Positions 9,017 through 15,871 of a stretch of 43,130 nucleotides of DNA are shown here, one piece after another. The notes beneath the pieces were generated by a model. That model did no database searches. It was not told the origin of the DNA and worked only from the letters and a program-made list of their open reading frames with translations. The stretch comes from Pseudomonadota bacterium (lineage in GTDB: Bacteria > Pseudomonadota > Gammaproteobacteria > JAKBBU01), in assembly GCA_021808365.1 (NCBI GenBank), contig JAKBBU010000014.1, positions 1-43,130 of the forward strand. The letters run 5' to 3'. Position 1 is the first letter of the stretch, and each line of letters begins with the position of its first letter. The translations under genes were made by a program, and so were the position numbers.

Positions 9017-9110
9017 AAAGTTACCTCTTCAAAACCCTCATCTTATTCAAAGAACTTGATGGATGCAAGAAGGGGTTGCTCGTCAGAGATGAACCGACTA
9101 ATCTAATAAG

Positions 9111-10346
9111 ATGAATAGAACTCATCAAGACACACCTCCGCTCACACGCTATGAGATTAAAATTGCAGGACTCAACATACTGCTTTCCACCCTCGGCCCC
9201 TTCAGCATGGATAGTTATGTCCCTTCTCTACCCTCTATGATGCACTATTTCAACACCTCTGCGCAGGTTATGCAATGGAGCATTAGCTTATTTCTCCTCA
9301 GTTTTGCGCTCGCACAATTAATATTGGGTCCCTTCTCAGACCGCTTTGGTCGCCGCCCAATCATTTTAATTGGTTTACTCATTACGTTCATTGGCGCCCT
9401 CCTCTGTGCAAGCGCAAATTCTATCCCCATGCTCCTTCTGGGCCGTATGATCCAAGGTGTAGGTATCGCAGCGCCCAATGCCCTAGTTCGTTCAATCATG
9501 CGTGATACGTTTAGCGGCGTACGGTTAGCCAAGATGAGCTCCTATACCAGTATGATCTTTGCCGTGATCCCCGCACTTGCACCGATTGTCGGTGGGCTTG
9601 TCCAACACTATTGGGGTTGGCGTATGAATTTCTCAGTGATGTGTGCCATCATTCTTTTTGTGGGCTTCATTGTCTTCTTCACATTACCTGAAACCAATTT
9701 ACATAAAAATCCCAAAGCCACAACATGGCCAGTGGTTATTAAGAATTATTTCTTTCTCGCTAAAAGCCCCATCTTTATGGGCTATGCCCTTTGTACCAGT
9801 TTGGCCTCAGCAGGTATTATCGCCTATGTCACCGTCTCACCCTTTTTATTTCAAATTATGATGGGAATTTCAGCCCGTGAATATGGACTCTTATCAACCA
9901 ATATTGCGATCGGTTTTGTTATAGGTTCCTTCATCAATGCCCGTTTAGTTCATCACTTTGGCATTCATAATACGATGATGATGGGTATAGTGATCATGTT
10001 CGCTGCAGGCCTTGCGATGATGATTGGTGGATTCGCTGGATTTTTTAACGTACTTGTGATCATTATTCCTTTTTTAATCTTCACTATCGGTGCACGCTTT
10101 ATTTTTTCTAATGCCGTCGCAGGAGCTTTTACGCCCTATGCTACCATCGCCGGTGTTGCAGCGGCCTTCTATGGTACCTTGCAAAATTTATGCACTTCTG
10201 CAGGCAGTTTTTTACTGAGTGGCTTTCACCCCAGCACACAAATTCCTTTCGCCTTCATGTTAACGATCATCGCAGTTATCTCATTTGTGATTCTTCGCTT
10301 TTGGGTCATCCCAGCGGAACATACACGTGGGCCGTATAGAGCCTAA
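9111..10346 (+). CDS. Bcr/CflA-family multidrug efflux MFS transporter
   Basis: A 411-residue drug:proton antiporter of the major facilitator superfamily (DHA1, Bcr/CflA type) with about 12 transmembrane helices. The MFS motif A is present between helices 2 and 3 (GPFSDRFGRRP), and motif C-like glycines and prolines follow (FAVIPALAPIVGGLVQHYWG). Early residues FSMDSYVPSLPSM are typical of Bcr/CflA. It is monocistronic and its stop overlaps that of the convergent HMA/MauE gene by a few bases. The substrate cannot be read from sequence. Confidence 0.9.
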   Translation: MNRTHQDTPPLTRYEIKIAGLNILLSTLGPFSMDSYVPSLPSMMHYFNTSAQVMQWSISLFLLSFALAQLILGPFSDRFGRRPIILIGLLITFIGALLCASANSIPMLLLGRMIQGVGIAAPNALVRSIMRDTFSGVRLAKMSSYTSMIFAVIPALAPIVGGLVQHYWGWRMNFSVMCAIILFVGFIVFFTLPETNLHKNPKATTWPVVIKNYFFLAKSPIFMGYALCTSLASAGIIAYVTVSPFLFQIMMGISAREYGLLSTNIAIGFVIGSFINARLVHHFGIHNTMMMGIVIMFAAGLAMMIGGFAGFFNVLVIIIPFLIFTIGARFIFSNAVAGAFTPYATIAGVAAAFYGTLQNLCTSAGSFLLSGFHPSTQIPFAFMLTIIAVISFVILRFWVIPAEHTRGPYRA

Positions 10347-11056
10347 TGATATGTAACCCATAACATTGCAGCAGACATAACCACCATGCCTAAATCTTCT
10401 ACCAAGGTGATGGTTGACATAGGCAAGTTCAACACTGTACCTAGACAAGCACATCGTATTGTGCGTTTTTCACTTAAAGCTTTTATAACACCTAAACTGC
10501 TAAAACCCATTAATACAATGGATAGCCATAGCGTTGCTGTCAGCTGATAAGGAAATAAAAAAGCAAAACCCAAACCTAATTCCAAAAATGGATAAATCAA
10601 ACCATAATTATTCCAATGCTTAGCCAACAAATCATAAGAGGCATAAGCATCTCGAAATCCTTTTATATCGAGCAACTTAAATGCTCCAAATACCAAAAAG
10701 AAACCCGTCATGAAATTCAACATCCACGCATATGCGCTTCCACCTTTCAGCGATACAATGGCAATCATACCAACGATCAGCAGCAGTGGATAATAAGTTG
10801 ATAACCAGCTGCGCTGTAGCTCATTTGAGCTATCTAACTCAGAAAACGTATCTTCGATAGGTATGAGTTTATAGTCACCCACCTTAGCGACTGCCGCATT
10901 TAATACATCAAGCTTAACCATTGAATCACCTTCAAGAACTGCTCGTGGTGGGTTAAGCGTAACATTGATACTCGTAGCTAAGCCTTCCAATGCGTTAGTG
11001 ATTTTAGCGACACAGGATTGACAATGCATGCCTTTTATTTCATAAGTTTTTTTCAT
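10343..11056 (-). CDS. HMA metal-binding domain fused to MauE/DoxX-like membrane domain
   Basis: A 237-residue fusion. Residues 1-70 form a heavy-metal-associated domain with the Cu(I) site GMHCQSC (Cys12 and Cys15). After a linker come four or five membrane helices (about 85-237) like the MauE/DoxX family, with a CACLGT cysteine pair in a loop. It overlaps csoR by 4 bases and is therefore probably controlled by copper through CsoR. It may take part in copper handling or in membrane thiol chemistry; the exact role is unknown. Confidence 0.78.
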   Translation of the reverse strand: MKKTYEIKGMHCQSCVAKITNALEGLATSINVTLNPPRAVLEGDSMVKLDVLNAAVAKVGDYKLIPIEDTFSELDSSNELQRSWLSTYYPLLLIVGMIAIVSLKGGSAYAWMLNFMTGFFLVFGAFKLLDIKGFRDAYASYDLLAKHWNNYGLIYPFLELGLGFAFLFPYQLTATLWLSIVLMGFSSLGVIKALSEKRTIRCACLGTVLNLPMSTITLVEDLGMVVMSAAMLWVTYH

Positions 11057-11367
11057 AGATCGTTATATTTCCGATAAAGTTCTTTTAATTCAGCCATTTT
11101 TTGTTTCCGCGCCTTTTCGTCCCTAGAATTGAACGTTTCGGTCACACAAGCATCAAGATGCGTTTCTAAAATACTGGCTTCAATGGAATTAATAGATGAA
11201 CGAATTGCACGCAGTTGAGTCAATATTTCCGGGCAGTATCGCTGCTCATGAATCATTTTTTTTACACCCTCAATCTGCCCACTTATGCGATTTAAACGTG
11301 GAACTTCTTTCCCATAATTGGGGTTCTGATCAGTCATATCAGCGCAACAATTAGGTTTTTCTTTCAT
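11053..11367 (-). CDS. csoR: CsoR-family copper-sensing repressor
   Basis: An all-helical DUF156 repressor of 104 residues. Counting from the ATG at 11367, the Cu(I) ligands are Cys45, His70 and Cys74, the exact C-x24-H-x3-C spacing of Mycobacterium CsoR, so copper rather than nickel or formaldehyde is the likely signal. A GTG at 11373 is also in frame, but GAGG at 11374-11377 is ideally spaced for the ATG. An extra CC pair at residues 7-8 is unusual. It is coupled to the downstream HMA/MauE gene and is autoregulated in most relatives. Confidence 0.88.
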   Translation of the reverse strand: MKEKPNCCADMTDQNPNYGKEVPRLNRISGQIEGVKKMIHEQRYCPEILTQLRAIRSSINSIEASILETHLDACVTETFNSRDEKARKQKMAELKELYRKYNDL

Positions 11368-11378
11368 ATACACCTCTC

Positions 11379-11422
11379 GATACCCATTGGGGTATAATAT
11401 ACCGCCATGGGTATATTGTCAA
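11379..11422 (-). promoter_or_regulatory. csoR promoter with palindromic copper operator
   Basis: On the minus strand a -35 TTGACA (11417-11422) is followed by exactly 17 bases and a -10 TATTAT (11394-11399). Two interrupted palindromes overlap it: ATACCCATGGCGGTAT inside the spacer, and ATACCCCAATGGGTAT between the -10 and the start codon. Such G/C-tract dyads flanked by TA are what CsoR proteins bind, so this is probably the autoregulatory operator. Confidence 0.75.
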
Positions 11423-11473
11423 GTACTTTGGAGTTAAAAAAGTACTTGCTTCTTATACCAAATATGCTATAAT
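11420..11473 (+). promoter_or_regulatory. Toxin-antitoxin promoter with shared dyad operator
   Basis: TTGCTT (11446-11451), a 16-base spacer and a perfect TATAAT (11468-11473) lie just before the toxin ATG at 11481. The predicted transcription start falls at or next to that ATG, so the mRNA would be leaderless. A 9-bp perfect inverted repeat CAAGTACTT (11420-11428) with AAGTACTTG (11440-11448) overlaps both this -35 and the divergent csoR -35, making it a candidate HigA operator that touches both promoters. Confidence 0.6.
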
Positions 11474-11480
11474 ATTTTTT

Positions 11481-11801
11481 ATGAAATGGGTCATAACTTA
11501 TTATAGCGATAAGGTCGAAAACGAAATTTTAGGATTACCCCCTAAACTATTGGCTCGTTATTTACGAATGACTGATTTGATGTTGAAAAACGGCCCGGAT
11601 TTAAGTTTCCCTCATACTCGAAGTATGAAGGAAGGACTATTTGAAATGCGTTTGAAAGCTGAAGAAGGAATTGCTCGTGTTTTTTACTGTACGCTCATCA
11701 ACCAAACCATCGTTGTCTTGCATAGTTTTGTTAAAAAAACGCAAAAGACACCGAAAAAAGAGTTAAAAGTTGCAAGAGCCCGATTAAAAGAGGTGAAATA
11801 A
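11481..11801 (+). CDS. HigB/RelE-like toxin (Gp49 family)
   Basis: A 106-residue protein of the RelE/HigB superfamily (PF05973, phage Gp49-like), expected to cleave mRNA on the ribosome. Typical features are GLFEMRLKAEEGIARVFYC, the hydrophobic strand IVVLHSFVKKTQKTPKKEL and a run of C-terminal basic helices. The antitoxin gene starts one base after its stop. This toxin-first order is typical of higBA. No Shine-Dalgarno precedes the ATG. Confidence 0.87.
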   Translation: MKWVITYYSDKVENEILGLPPKLLARYLRMTDLMLKNGPDLSFPHTRSMKEGLFEMRLKAEEGIARVFYCTLINQTIVVLHSFVKKTQKTPKKELKVARARLKEVK

Positions 11802-11802
11802 T

Positions 11803-12111
11803 ATGTTAACTAATCAAGCACATGAAAAACTAAAGCAAAAAGCACTCGCCAATCCTGTTGTCAAAGCAGAATATGATGCTTTAGAAGGTGAAATGATGTT
11901 GTTAGAAGAATTAATCCATGCCCGTCAAAAAGCACATAAAACGCAAGCGGATATTGCACGAGCCATGGGTACAACAACCTCCGCAATTGGCCGCTTAGAA
12001 ACAGGTGGCGGTAAGCAAAAACATTCACCGACGATTTCTACACTCAAACGTTACGCAGCAGCGATTGGCTGTGAGCTGAGAATTAAGCTGGTTGCTAAAA
12101 AAGCGGTTTAG
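11803..12111 (+). CDS. HigA-like antitoxin with XRE helix-turn-helix
   Basis: A 102-residue antitoxin partner: an N-terminal helical region, then an XRE helix-turn-helix (KTQADIARAMGTTTSAIGRLE at about residues 46-66) and a short C-terminal strand. It has its own Shine-Dalgarno, GAGGTG, at the end of the toxin gene. It should neutralise the toxin and repress the promoter through the dyad at 11420-11448. Confidence 0.87.
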   Translation: MLTNQAHEKLKQKALANPVVKAEYDALEGEMMLLEELIHARQKAHKTQADIARAMGTTTSAIGRLETGGGKQKHSPTISTLKRYAAAIGCELRIKLVAKKAV

Positions 12112-12130
12112 CCATTGGCTGTTTTCTTAT

Positions 12131-12769
12131 TCACTCCCTTTCAAACGACGCACACATTCTTTTTCTTAAAGCTTCCACTAATTCTGGATCTGCTTTTTTA
12201 GGTGAACCCGCATCAAATGGCGGCTGCGGATCATACTCTATGGCAAGTTGTAACGTTTGAGCAACACGTTCGCCCGAAAGCTTAGCCGCCAACATTAAGG
12301 CCATATCAATTCCCGCAGAAACACCTGCCGCCGTTATTATTTTTCCAGATTCGACAATACGCTCTTCAACCGGCTTTGCACCCCATGTGCGTAACCGATC
12401 CAGCACCGCCCAATGTGACGTTGCTTTCACACCCGACAAAATACCCGCCGCTCCTAAAATTAAGCTGCCTGTACACACTGATGTCGTCCATGTCGTTTTA
12501 GCATGGATTAAACGGATCCATTCAAGTATCTCAGGAAATTCTCGCAGCGCTGTTGCACTTCCTGCACCTGGGATTAATAAGATATCCGTTTGTGACACAT
12601 CTGATAAGGCATAATCAGTATTTAAGATCAGACCTGAACAAGTCTGTATTTTTCCTGCTGATAGAGCTACACGCTTCACCGATGCACCGGGTAATCGAGA
12701 AAGAACTTCATGAGGCCCAATTGCATCTAAAGCTGTCATTCCATCATAAAATAAAAAAGTGATTTGCAT
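12131..12769 (-). CDS. DJ-1/PfpI-family protein, isonitrile hydratase-like
   Basis: A 212-residue class I glutamine amidotransferase-like protein. The nucleophile elbow is TSVCTGSL with Cys99, followed by Thr100, and Asp15 lies in TALDAIGPHE; this Asp/Cys/Thr set resembles Pseudomonas isonitrile hydratase InhA, which hydrates isonitriles to N-formamides. SHWAVLDRLRTWGA and the AAGVSAGIDMAL stretch are typical of this subgroup, also seen in AraC-type regulators, but no HTH domain is present here. It lies 12 bases after the next upstream gene with a GGAG site. Confidence 0.82.
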   Translation of the reverse strand: MQITFLFYDGMTALDAIGPHEVLSRLPGASVKRVALSAGKIQTCSGLILNTDYALSDVSQTDILLIPGAGSATALREFPEILEWIRLIHAKTTWTTSVCTGSLILGAAGILSGVKATSHWAVLDRLRTWGAKPVEERIVESGKIITAAGVSAGIDMALMLAAKLSGERVAQTLQLAIEYDPQPPFDAGSPKKADPELVEALRKRMCASFERE

Positions 12770-12781
12770 GTCGCTCTCCTT

Positions 12782-13438
12782 TCAAGAATATTTCCCCAAG
12801 AAGTAGCTAGCCGCTCCAACAGCTACTGTAATGAGGGTTCCAATTATAGGCTGAAGTTCTTTAATTTGAGTCCATAAAGGACGATAGAACCATGGCTTTT
12901 TTGCTTTTATTTCTTGCTTGAGAATAGCGGCATCTTCTTCTGAAAAATAAAGATTATTAATCCCAATTTTATGAGTACCTGGAATAGTAAGATAATGCTT
13001 TACTTTGGAAGCTAATTCTTTCTTTGGACTTATCAAGGAATGCTCTTCTGGCGGCACACACTTTTTTATATTTTCTAACTCATTAGACCACAAAATTCTC
13101 ACTGGCTCGGGTTGCTGTAGAATCCATTCTTCCTTTATCGCATGGCCTACTTCAATTGTTTGGTCTAAAACACTTCCATTTTTATCAATCTGGGATTCAA
13201 GTTGATCAAAGATCACAATACCTTCTTTTTTAAGAGGCTGGTAATAGGCTTGAAGGAAACATATTGCTACAGGCACAGCACTTCCATCACTTGGACTCTC
13301 TTCACAAGCAGCACATAGTAAAGATCGAGTATAAATAATAGGGTTGACCTGGCTCATTTTAACACAATCAGTGACCACCCAAAAATACTTCTGTACATCA
13401 ACGCCACATTTATCAAAAATATCAATTAATCTTACCAT
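12782..13438 (-). CDS. Hypothetical protein with C-terminal membrane anchor
   Basis: A 218-residue protein I do not recognise. The N-terminal 150 residues look soluble and contain several cysteines (including a CAACEES cluster); the last 20 residues (IGTLITVAVGAASYFLG) form a probable tail anchor followed by KYS. There is no signal peptide. It may be co-transcribed with the DJ-1-like gene. Its restricted look and tail anchor would fit a translocated effector or a small caspase-like or signalling protein, but nothing in the sequence proves either. Confidence 0.6.
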   Translation of the reverse strand: MVRLIDIFDKCGVDVQKYFWVVTDCVKMSQVNPIIYTRSLLCAACEESPSDGSAVPVAICFLQAYYQPLKKEGIVIFDQLESQIDKNGSVLDQTIEVGHAIKEEWILQQPEPVRILWSNELENIKKCVPPEEHSLISPKKELASKVKHYLTIPGTHKIGINNLYFSEEDAAILKQEIKAKKPWFYRPLWTQIKELQPIIGTLITVAVGAASYFLGKYS

Positions 13439-13488
13439 TATTCATCTGCCTAATTTTATTAATTACGTATTAAATCTCAGAAGTTTCC

Positions 13489-13566
13489 GTCATCCCGGGA
13501 TTTAGTTGTTCTTAGCGAGTACTCTCGCTTAGAACAACTTAATACCCGGGATCCAGTTCTAAAAGG
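13489..13566 (-). repeat. Family D palindrome, copy 1 (left end of GIY-YIG unit)
   Basis: Read on the minus strand it runs from CCTTTTAGAACTGGATCCCG to CCGGGATGAC, with a central GCGAGAGTACTCGC stem-loop core. Next to the core a variable 4-base segment (TGTT at 13507-13510 with AACA at 13533-13536) pairs perfectly. It lies 21 bases after the GIY-YIG stop codon and is inverted relative to copy 2. Confidence 0.92.
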
Positions 13567-13587
13567 TTTTCTTCCTTTTAAAAAATA

Positions 13588-13875
13588 TTAAAATAATGAT
13601 TCATATAAATCTTTCCATTCAGAATTAAACTTTTCTATCAACTCTATTTTCCACTTCCTACTCCAGCGTTTAATTTGTTTTTCGCGTGAAATAGCCGCGT
13701 ACATACTATCATGTAGCTCATAATATACCAAATAATGAACATCATATTTTTTTGTAAATCCGGCAACCACTTCATTTTTATGTTCCCAAATTCTTCGAGG
13801 TAAATCGCTGGTAACACCCGTGTAAAGCGTTCCATTTCGTTGATTGGTTAAAATGTAAAGAGCAGGTTGTTTCAT
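13588..13875 (-). CDS. Single-domain GIY-YIG nuclease (COG2827 type)
   Basis: A 95-residue stand-alone GIY-YIG domain. The two motif strands are LYIL (6-9) and LYTGVT (16-21), followed by Arg26/Arg27, Glu30-His31, and a helix with Glu64 in REKQIKRW, the likely metal-binding glutamate. These small proteins are related to the UvrC N-domain and homing endonucleases but have no separate DNA-binding domain, and their natural substrate is largely unknown. The gene lies precisely between two inverted copies of palindrome D, which suggests it recognises or mobilises that hairpin. Confidence 0.93.
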   Translation of the reverse strand: MKQPALYILTNQRNGTLYTGVTSDLPRRIWEHKNEVVAGFTKKYDVHYLVYYELHDSMYAAISREKQIKRWSRKWKIELIEKFNSEWKDLYESLF

Positions 13876-13897
13876 CTTAACCTCTATGGAAAAAATC

Positions 13898-13974
13898 CCT
13901 TTAGAACTGGATCCCGGATATTAAGTGGCTCTAAGCGAGAGTACTCGCTAAGAGCCACTAAATTCCGGGATGAC
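13898..13974 (+). repeat. Family D palindrome, copy 2 (right end of GIY-YIG unit)
   Basis: Starts CCTTTAGAACTGGATCCCGG and ends CCGGGATGAC. The core GCGAGAGTACTCGC is identical to copy 1, while the variable paired segment is GGCT (13927-13930) with AGCC (13953-13956). The stop codon (13958-13960) and the last residues of the TfoX-like gene lie inside it. Confidence 0.92.
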
Positions 13975-14275
13975 AGCAACTTACCGCCTCTTTCACCCAT
14001 TCAATCAACAATTCTTCATCGTCCAAAATATCCACGGGCACGGCAAGATAATTTTTTAACACTTGCTTCTCACTTGGTGCAAACGGTAATGCACCGTAGG
14101 ATTGATATTTCCCCACCGTTCTTGGGTTTGTTTTCAAATACAAAATATCATCGCTGACAATCGCAAAAAAAATGCCATTTAAATATAATCCCTGACTTCC
14201 AAACATACGCCGAGCTTCCACTTGTCCTAGGCAAGATAATATATCGACCAAATACACAACAAATGAAGAATTCAT
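13958..14275 (-). CDS. TfoX N-terminal domain protein
   Basis: A 105-residue protein with only the TfoX N-terminal domain (PF04993), signature ARRMFGSQGLYLNGIFFAIV and the later LYLKTN. Full-length TfoX/Sxy regulates competence with CRP; single N-domain proteins are common and of uncertain function. The final residues CHPGI and the stop are encoded by family D repeat copy 2, so the natural C terminus was replaced or the stop provided by the repeat. Confidence 0.85.
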   Translation of the reverse strand: MNSSFVVYLVDILSCLGQVEARRMFGSQGLYLNGIFFAIVSDDILYLKTNPRTVGKYQSYGALPFAPSEKQVLKNYLAVPVDILDDEELLIEWVKEAVSCCHPGI

Positions 14276-14344
14276 TTTTTATCCTCCCGCGGGGAATTTA
14301 ATTGAACTTGTATTCAACGAAAACCGCTGAAAAACATCTTATAT

Positions 14345-14438
14345 CATTTCCCACATTAATCAGTCACAGTGAAGGGTGCGCCAATGCGTGTTGTGACATT
14401 GGCGCACCCTTCACTGTGACTGATTAATGTGGGAAATG
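14345..14438. repeat. Family C perfect palindrome, copy 1
   Basis: A 42-bp perfect stem (14345-14386 with 14397-14438) and a 10-base loop CGTGTTGTGA. The right arm includes the last 28 bases of the efflux channel gene (stop at 14411), so the left arm is an inverse duplicate of a coding end. Weaker complementarity extends a further 7 bases on each side. The loop-proximal bases TGCGCCAAT and ATTGGCGCA and the loop recur at 43033-43130 with wholly different outer arms. Confidence 0.95.
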
Positions 14439-15871
14439 GGATAAGGCGAACCACCAAGAACAGCAAAAAGCGTTGCTGTATCAATCAAGCGCTGACTTTG
14501 TGCCTTGATAAGATCTAATCTTGCTTTGGCAGATTCCCGCTCGGCATCTTGAATTTGAAGTAAATTAGCATTCCCTGCCTGATAACTCTTGCGTGCTAAT
14601 ATCAATGAGGCGTTTGCTGCATCAAACGCTTTTTGTTGTGCCGCGATGAACTCTCCATCATGCTGCAATGCGGTCAGTGTGTCCGCTACTTGACCAAATG
14701 CGTATAAAATAGTTTGCTGATATTGTGCCAATGTTGCCCGATAAGCATGTTCCGCCTGACGTTTTTCCGCTGTTAGCTTTCCTCCTTCGAAAAGCGGAGC
14801 ACTCAATGTACCCGCAACTGACCAGGCATTACTACTGGCATTGAACAAAGCACCTGGCGTTAAAGCTTCTTGTAAAGTGTTACCTGTAAGCGTAATACTG
14901 GGATAAAGATTCGCAGTCGCAATACCAACCGCAGCACTAGCGGCATGTAGATTTGCTTCTGCAGCCAGAATGTCAGGCCGCTTCCTTACCAACTCTGATG
15001 GCAGGCTGACCGGCAATTCTTTTGGCAAGGCAAAATCTTTTAGCTCAAAATCAGGCGGTATCCAGTTGGCCGGAGCCTTGCCCAGGAGAATAGCAAGTTC
15101 ATGGCGCGCTATACTCAACTGTTGCTGTAAAGGAGGAAGCAGAGTCTTATCACTCTGCAACTGACTTTTTGAGCTTAATATATCAACCTTTGTGTCTGCG
15201 CCTGCCCAAAATGCCTTTTGTACCAACACTAGATTTTTTTCATCCTCGACAAAGATTTGCTCTGCCGCCTCAATCTCAGCTTTCGTTGCAGCAATCATCA
15301 ATACTTCTTTGACAACATCACTCGTTAACGTAATATAGGCTACATCCAATTCATCTGCCTGATATTCAGCCAATGCTTTTTGTCGCTCAACGCTGCGGCG
15401 GGTTTTGCCAAACAAATCAGGTGTCCAACTTAGCGAGGGTCCAACTTCGTAATAAGTAAAAGGAGGAATCATAAAATTGATTGGACCGAACAGCGCAACG
15501 CCATATTTCTGATTGCCCGCCGTAGCATCAAGTGATACTTGGGGAAACAAATTACCTTGCTCTGCCTTAAGCGATTCCTGTGCTGCAACTAAAGTTTCTT
15601 TTGCTGTCGTTATTTCATAATTATCTGCTATTGCTTGTTTGATGACTTCGTTGAGCGATTGTGATGTAAAGAGTGTCCACCAATCAGACTGAATCTGTTT
15701 TCCAATGGCAATATGCTGCTCCGTTGGCAATATCTCATCCTTTGCATTATAGGTTTTTACCACTGGAACTACTGGTGTTTTGTAATCGGGGCCCACTGTA
15801 CAGCCGGAAACCATCACAGCGCAATAAATCATAACTAGGACCTGTATGCATGGCAACCCGTTTTTCATCAT
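14411..15871 (-). CDS. Outer-membrane efflux lipoprotein, NodT/OprM type
   Basis: A 486-residue TolC-superfamily channel of the NodT group. It has a lipobox VSGC (Cys24), the conserved start CTVGPDYKTP, and two OEP repeats in which long helices alternate with beta-strands (for example SLPSELVRKRPDILAAEANL at about residues 290-310). It should form the outer-membrane duct for the EmrA/EmrB pump encoded just upstream; its ATG overlaps the emrB stop by one base. The final 9 codons are mirrored in the family C palindrome. Confidence 0.93.
   Translation of the reverse strand: MMKNGLPCIQVLVMIYCAVMVSGCTVGPDYKTPVVPVVKTYNAKDEILPTEQHIAIGKQIQSDWWTLFTSQSLNEVIKQAIADNYEITTAKETLVAAQESLKAEQGNLFPQVSLDATAGNQKYGVALFGPINFMIPPFTYYEVGPSLSWTPDLFGKTRRSVERQKALAEYQADELDVAYITLTSDVVKEVLMIAATKAEIEAAEQIFVEDEKNLVLVQKAFWAGADTKVDILSSKSQLQSDKTLLPPLQQQLSIARHELAILLGKAPANWIPPDFELKDFALPKELPVSLPSELVRKRPDILAAEANLHAASAAVGIATANLYPSITLTGNTLQEALTPGALFNASSNAWSVAGTLSAPLFEGGKLTAEKRQAEHAYRATLAQYQQTILYAFGQVADTLTALQHDGEFIAAQQKAFDAANASLILARKSYQAGNANLLQIQDAERESAKARLDLIKAQSQRLIDTATLFAVLGGSPYPISHINQSQ

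Larger units (their letters stand above)
13489..13974. mobile_element. Candidate GIY-YIG palindrome transposon-like unit
   Basis: A 486-bp unit consisting of D palindrome, 21 bases, the GIY-YIG gene, 22 bases and an inverted D palindrome. The two ends are terminal inverted repeats of about 78 bp that begin GTCATCCCGG and end CCGGGATGAC. The right end runs into the 3' end of the tfoX-like gene and supplies its last codons. No target-site duplication is visible. Mobility is inferred from the layout and from the solo D copy at 30580-30648. Confidence 0.55.

Noticed and set aside
8195..9110. preQ1 riboswitch upstream of queF
   Set aside because: The 94-base divergent region shows no preQ1-I type hairpin with the A-rich tail that I can recognise.
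13475..13990. Target-site duplication around the GIY-YIG unit
   Set aside because: The flanks (GTTTCC on the left, AGCAAC on the right) do not match over any useful length.
14345..14438. Ordinary intrinsic terminator of the efflux operon
   Set aside because: The stem is far longer than a terminator, has no U-tract on the transcript side, and includes coding sequence; it may still slow transcription.
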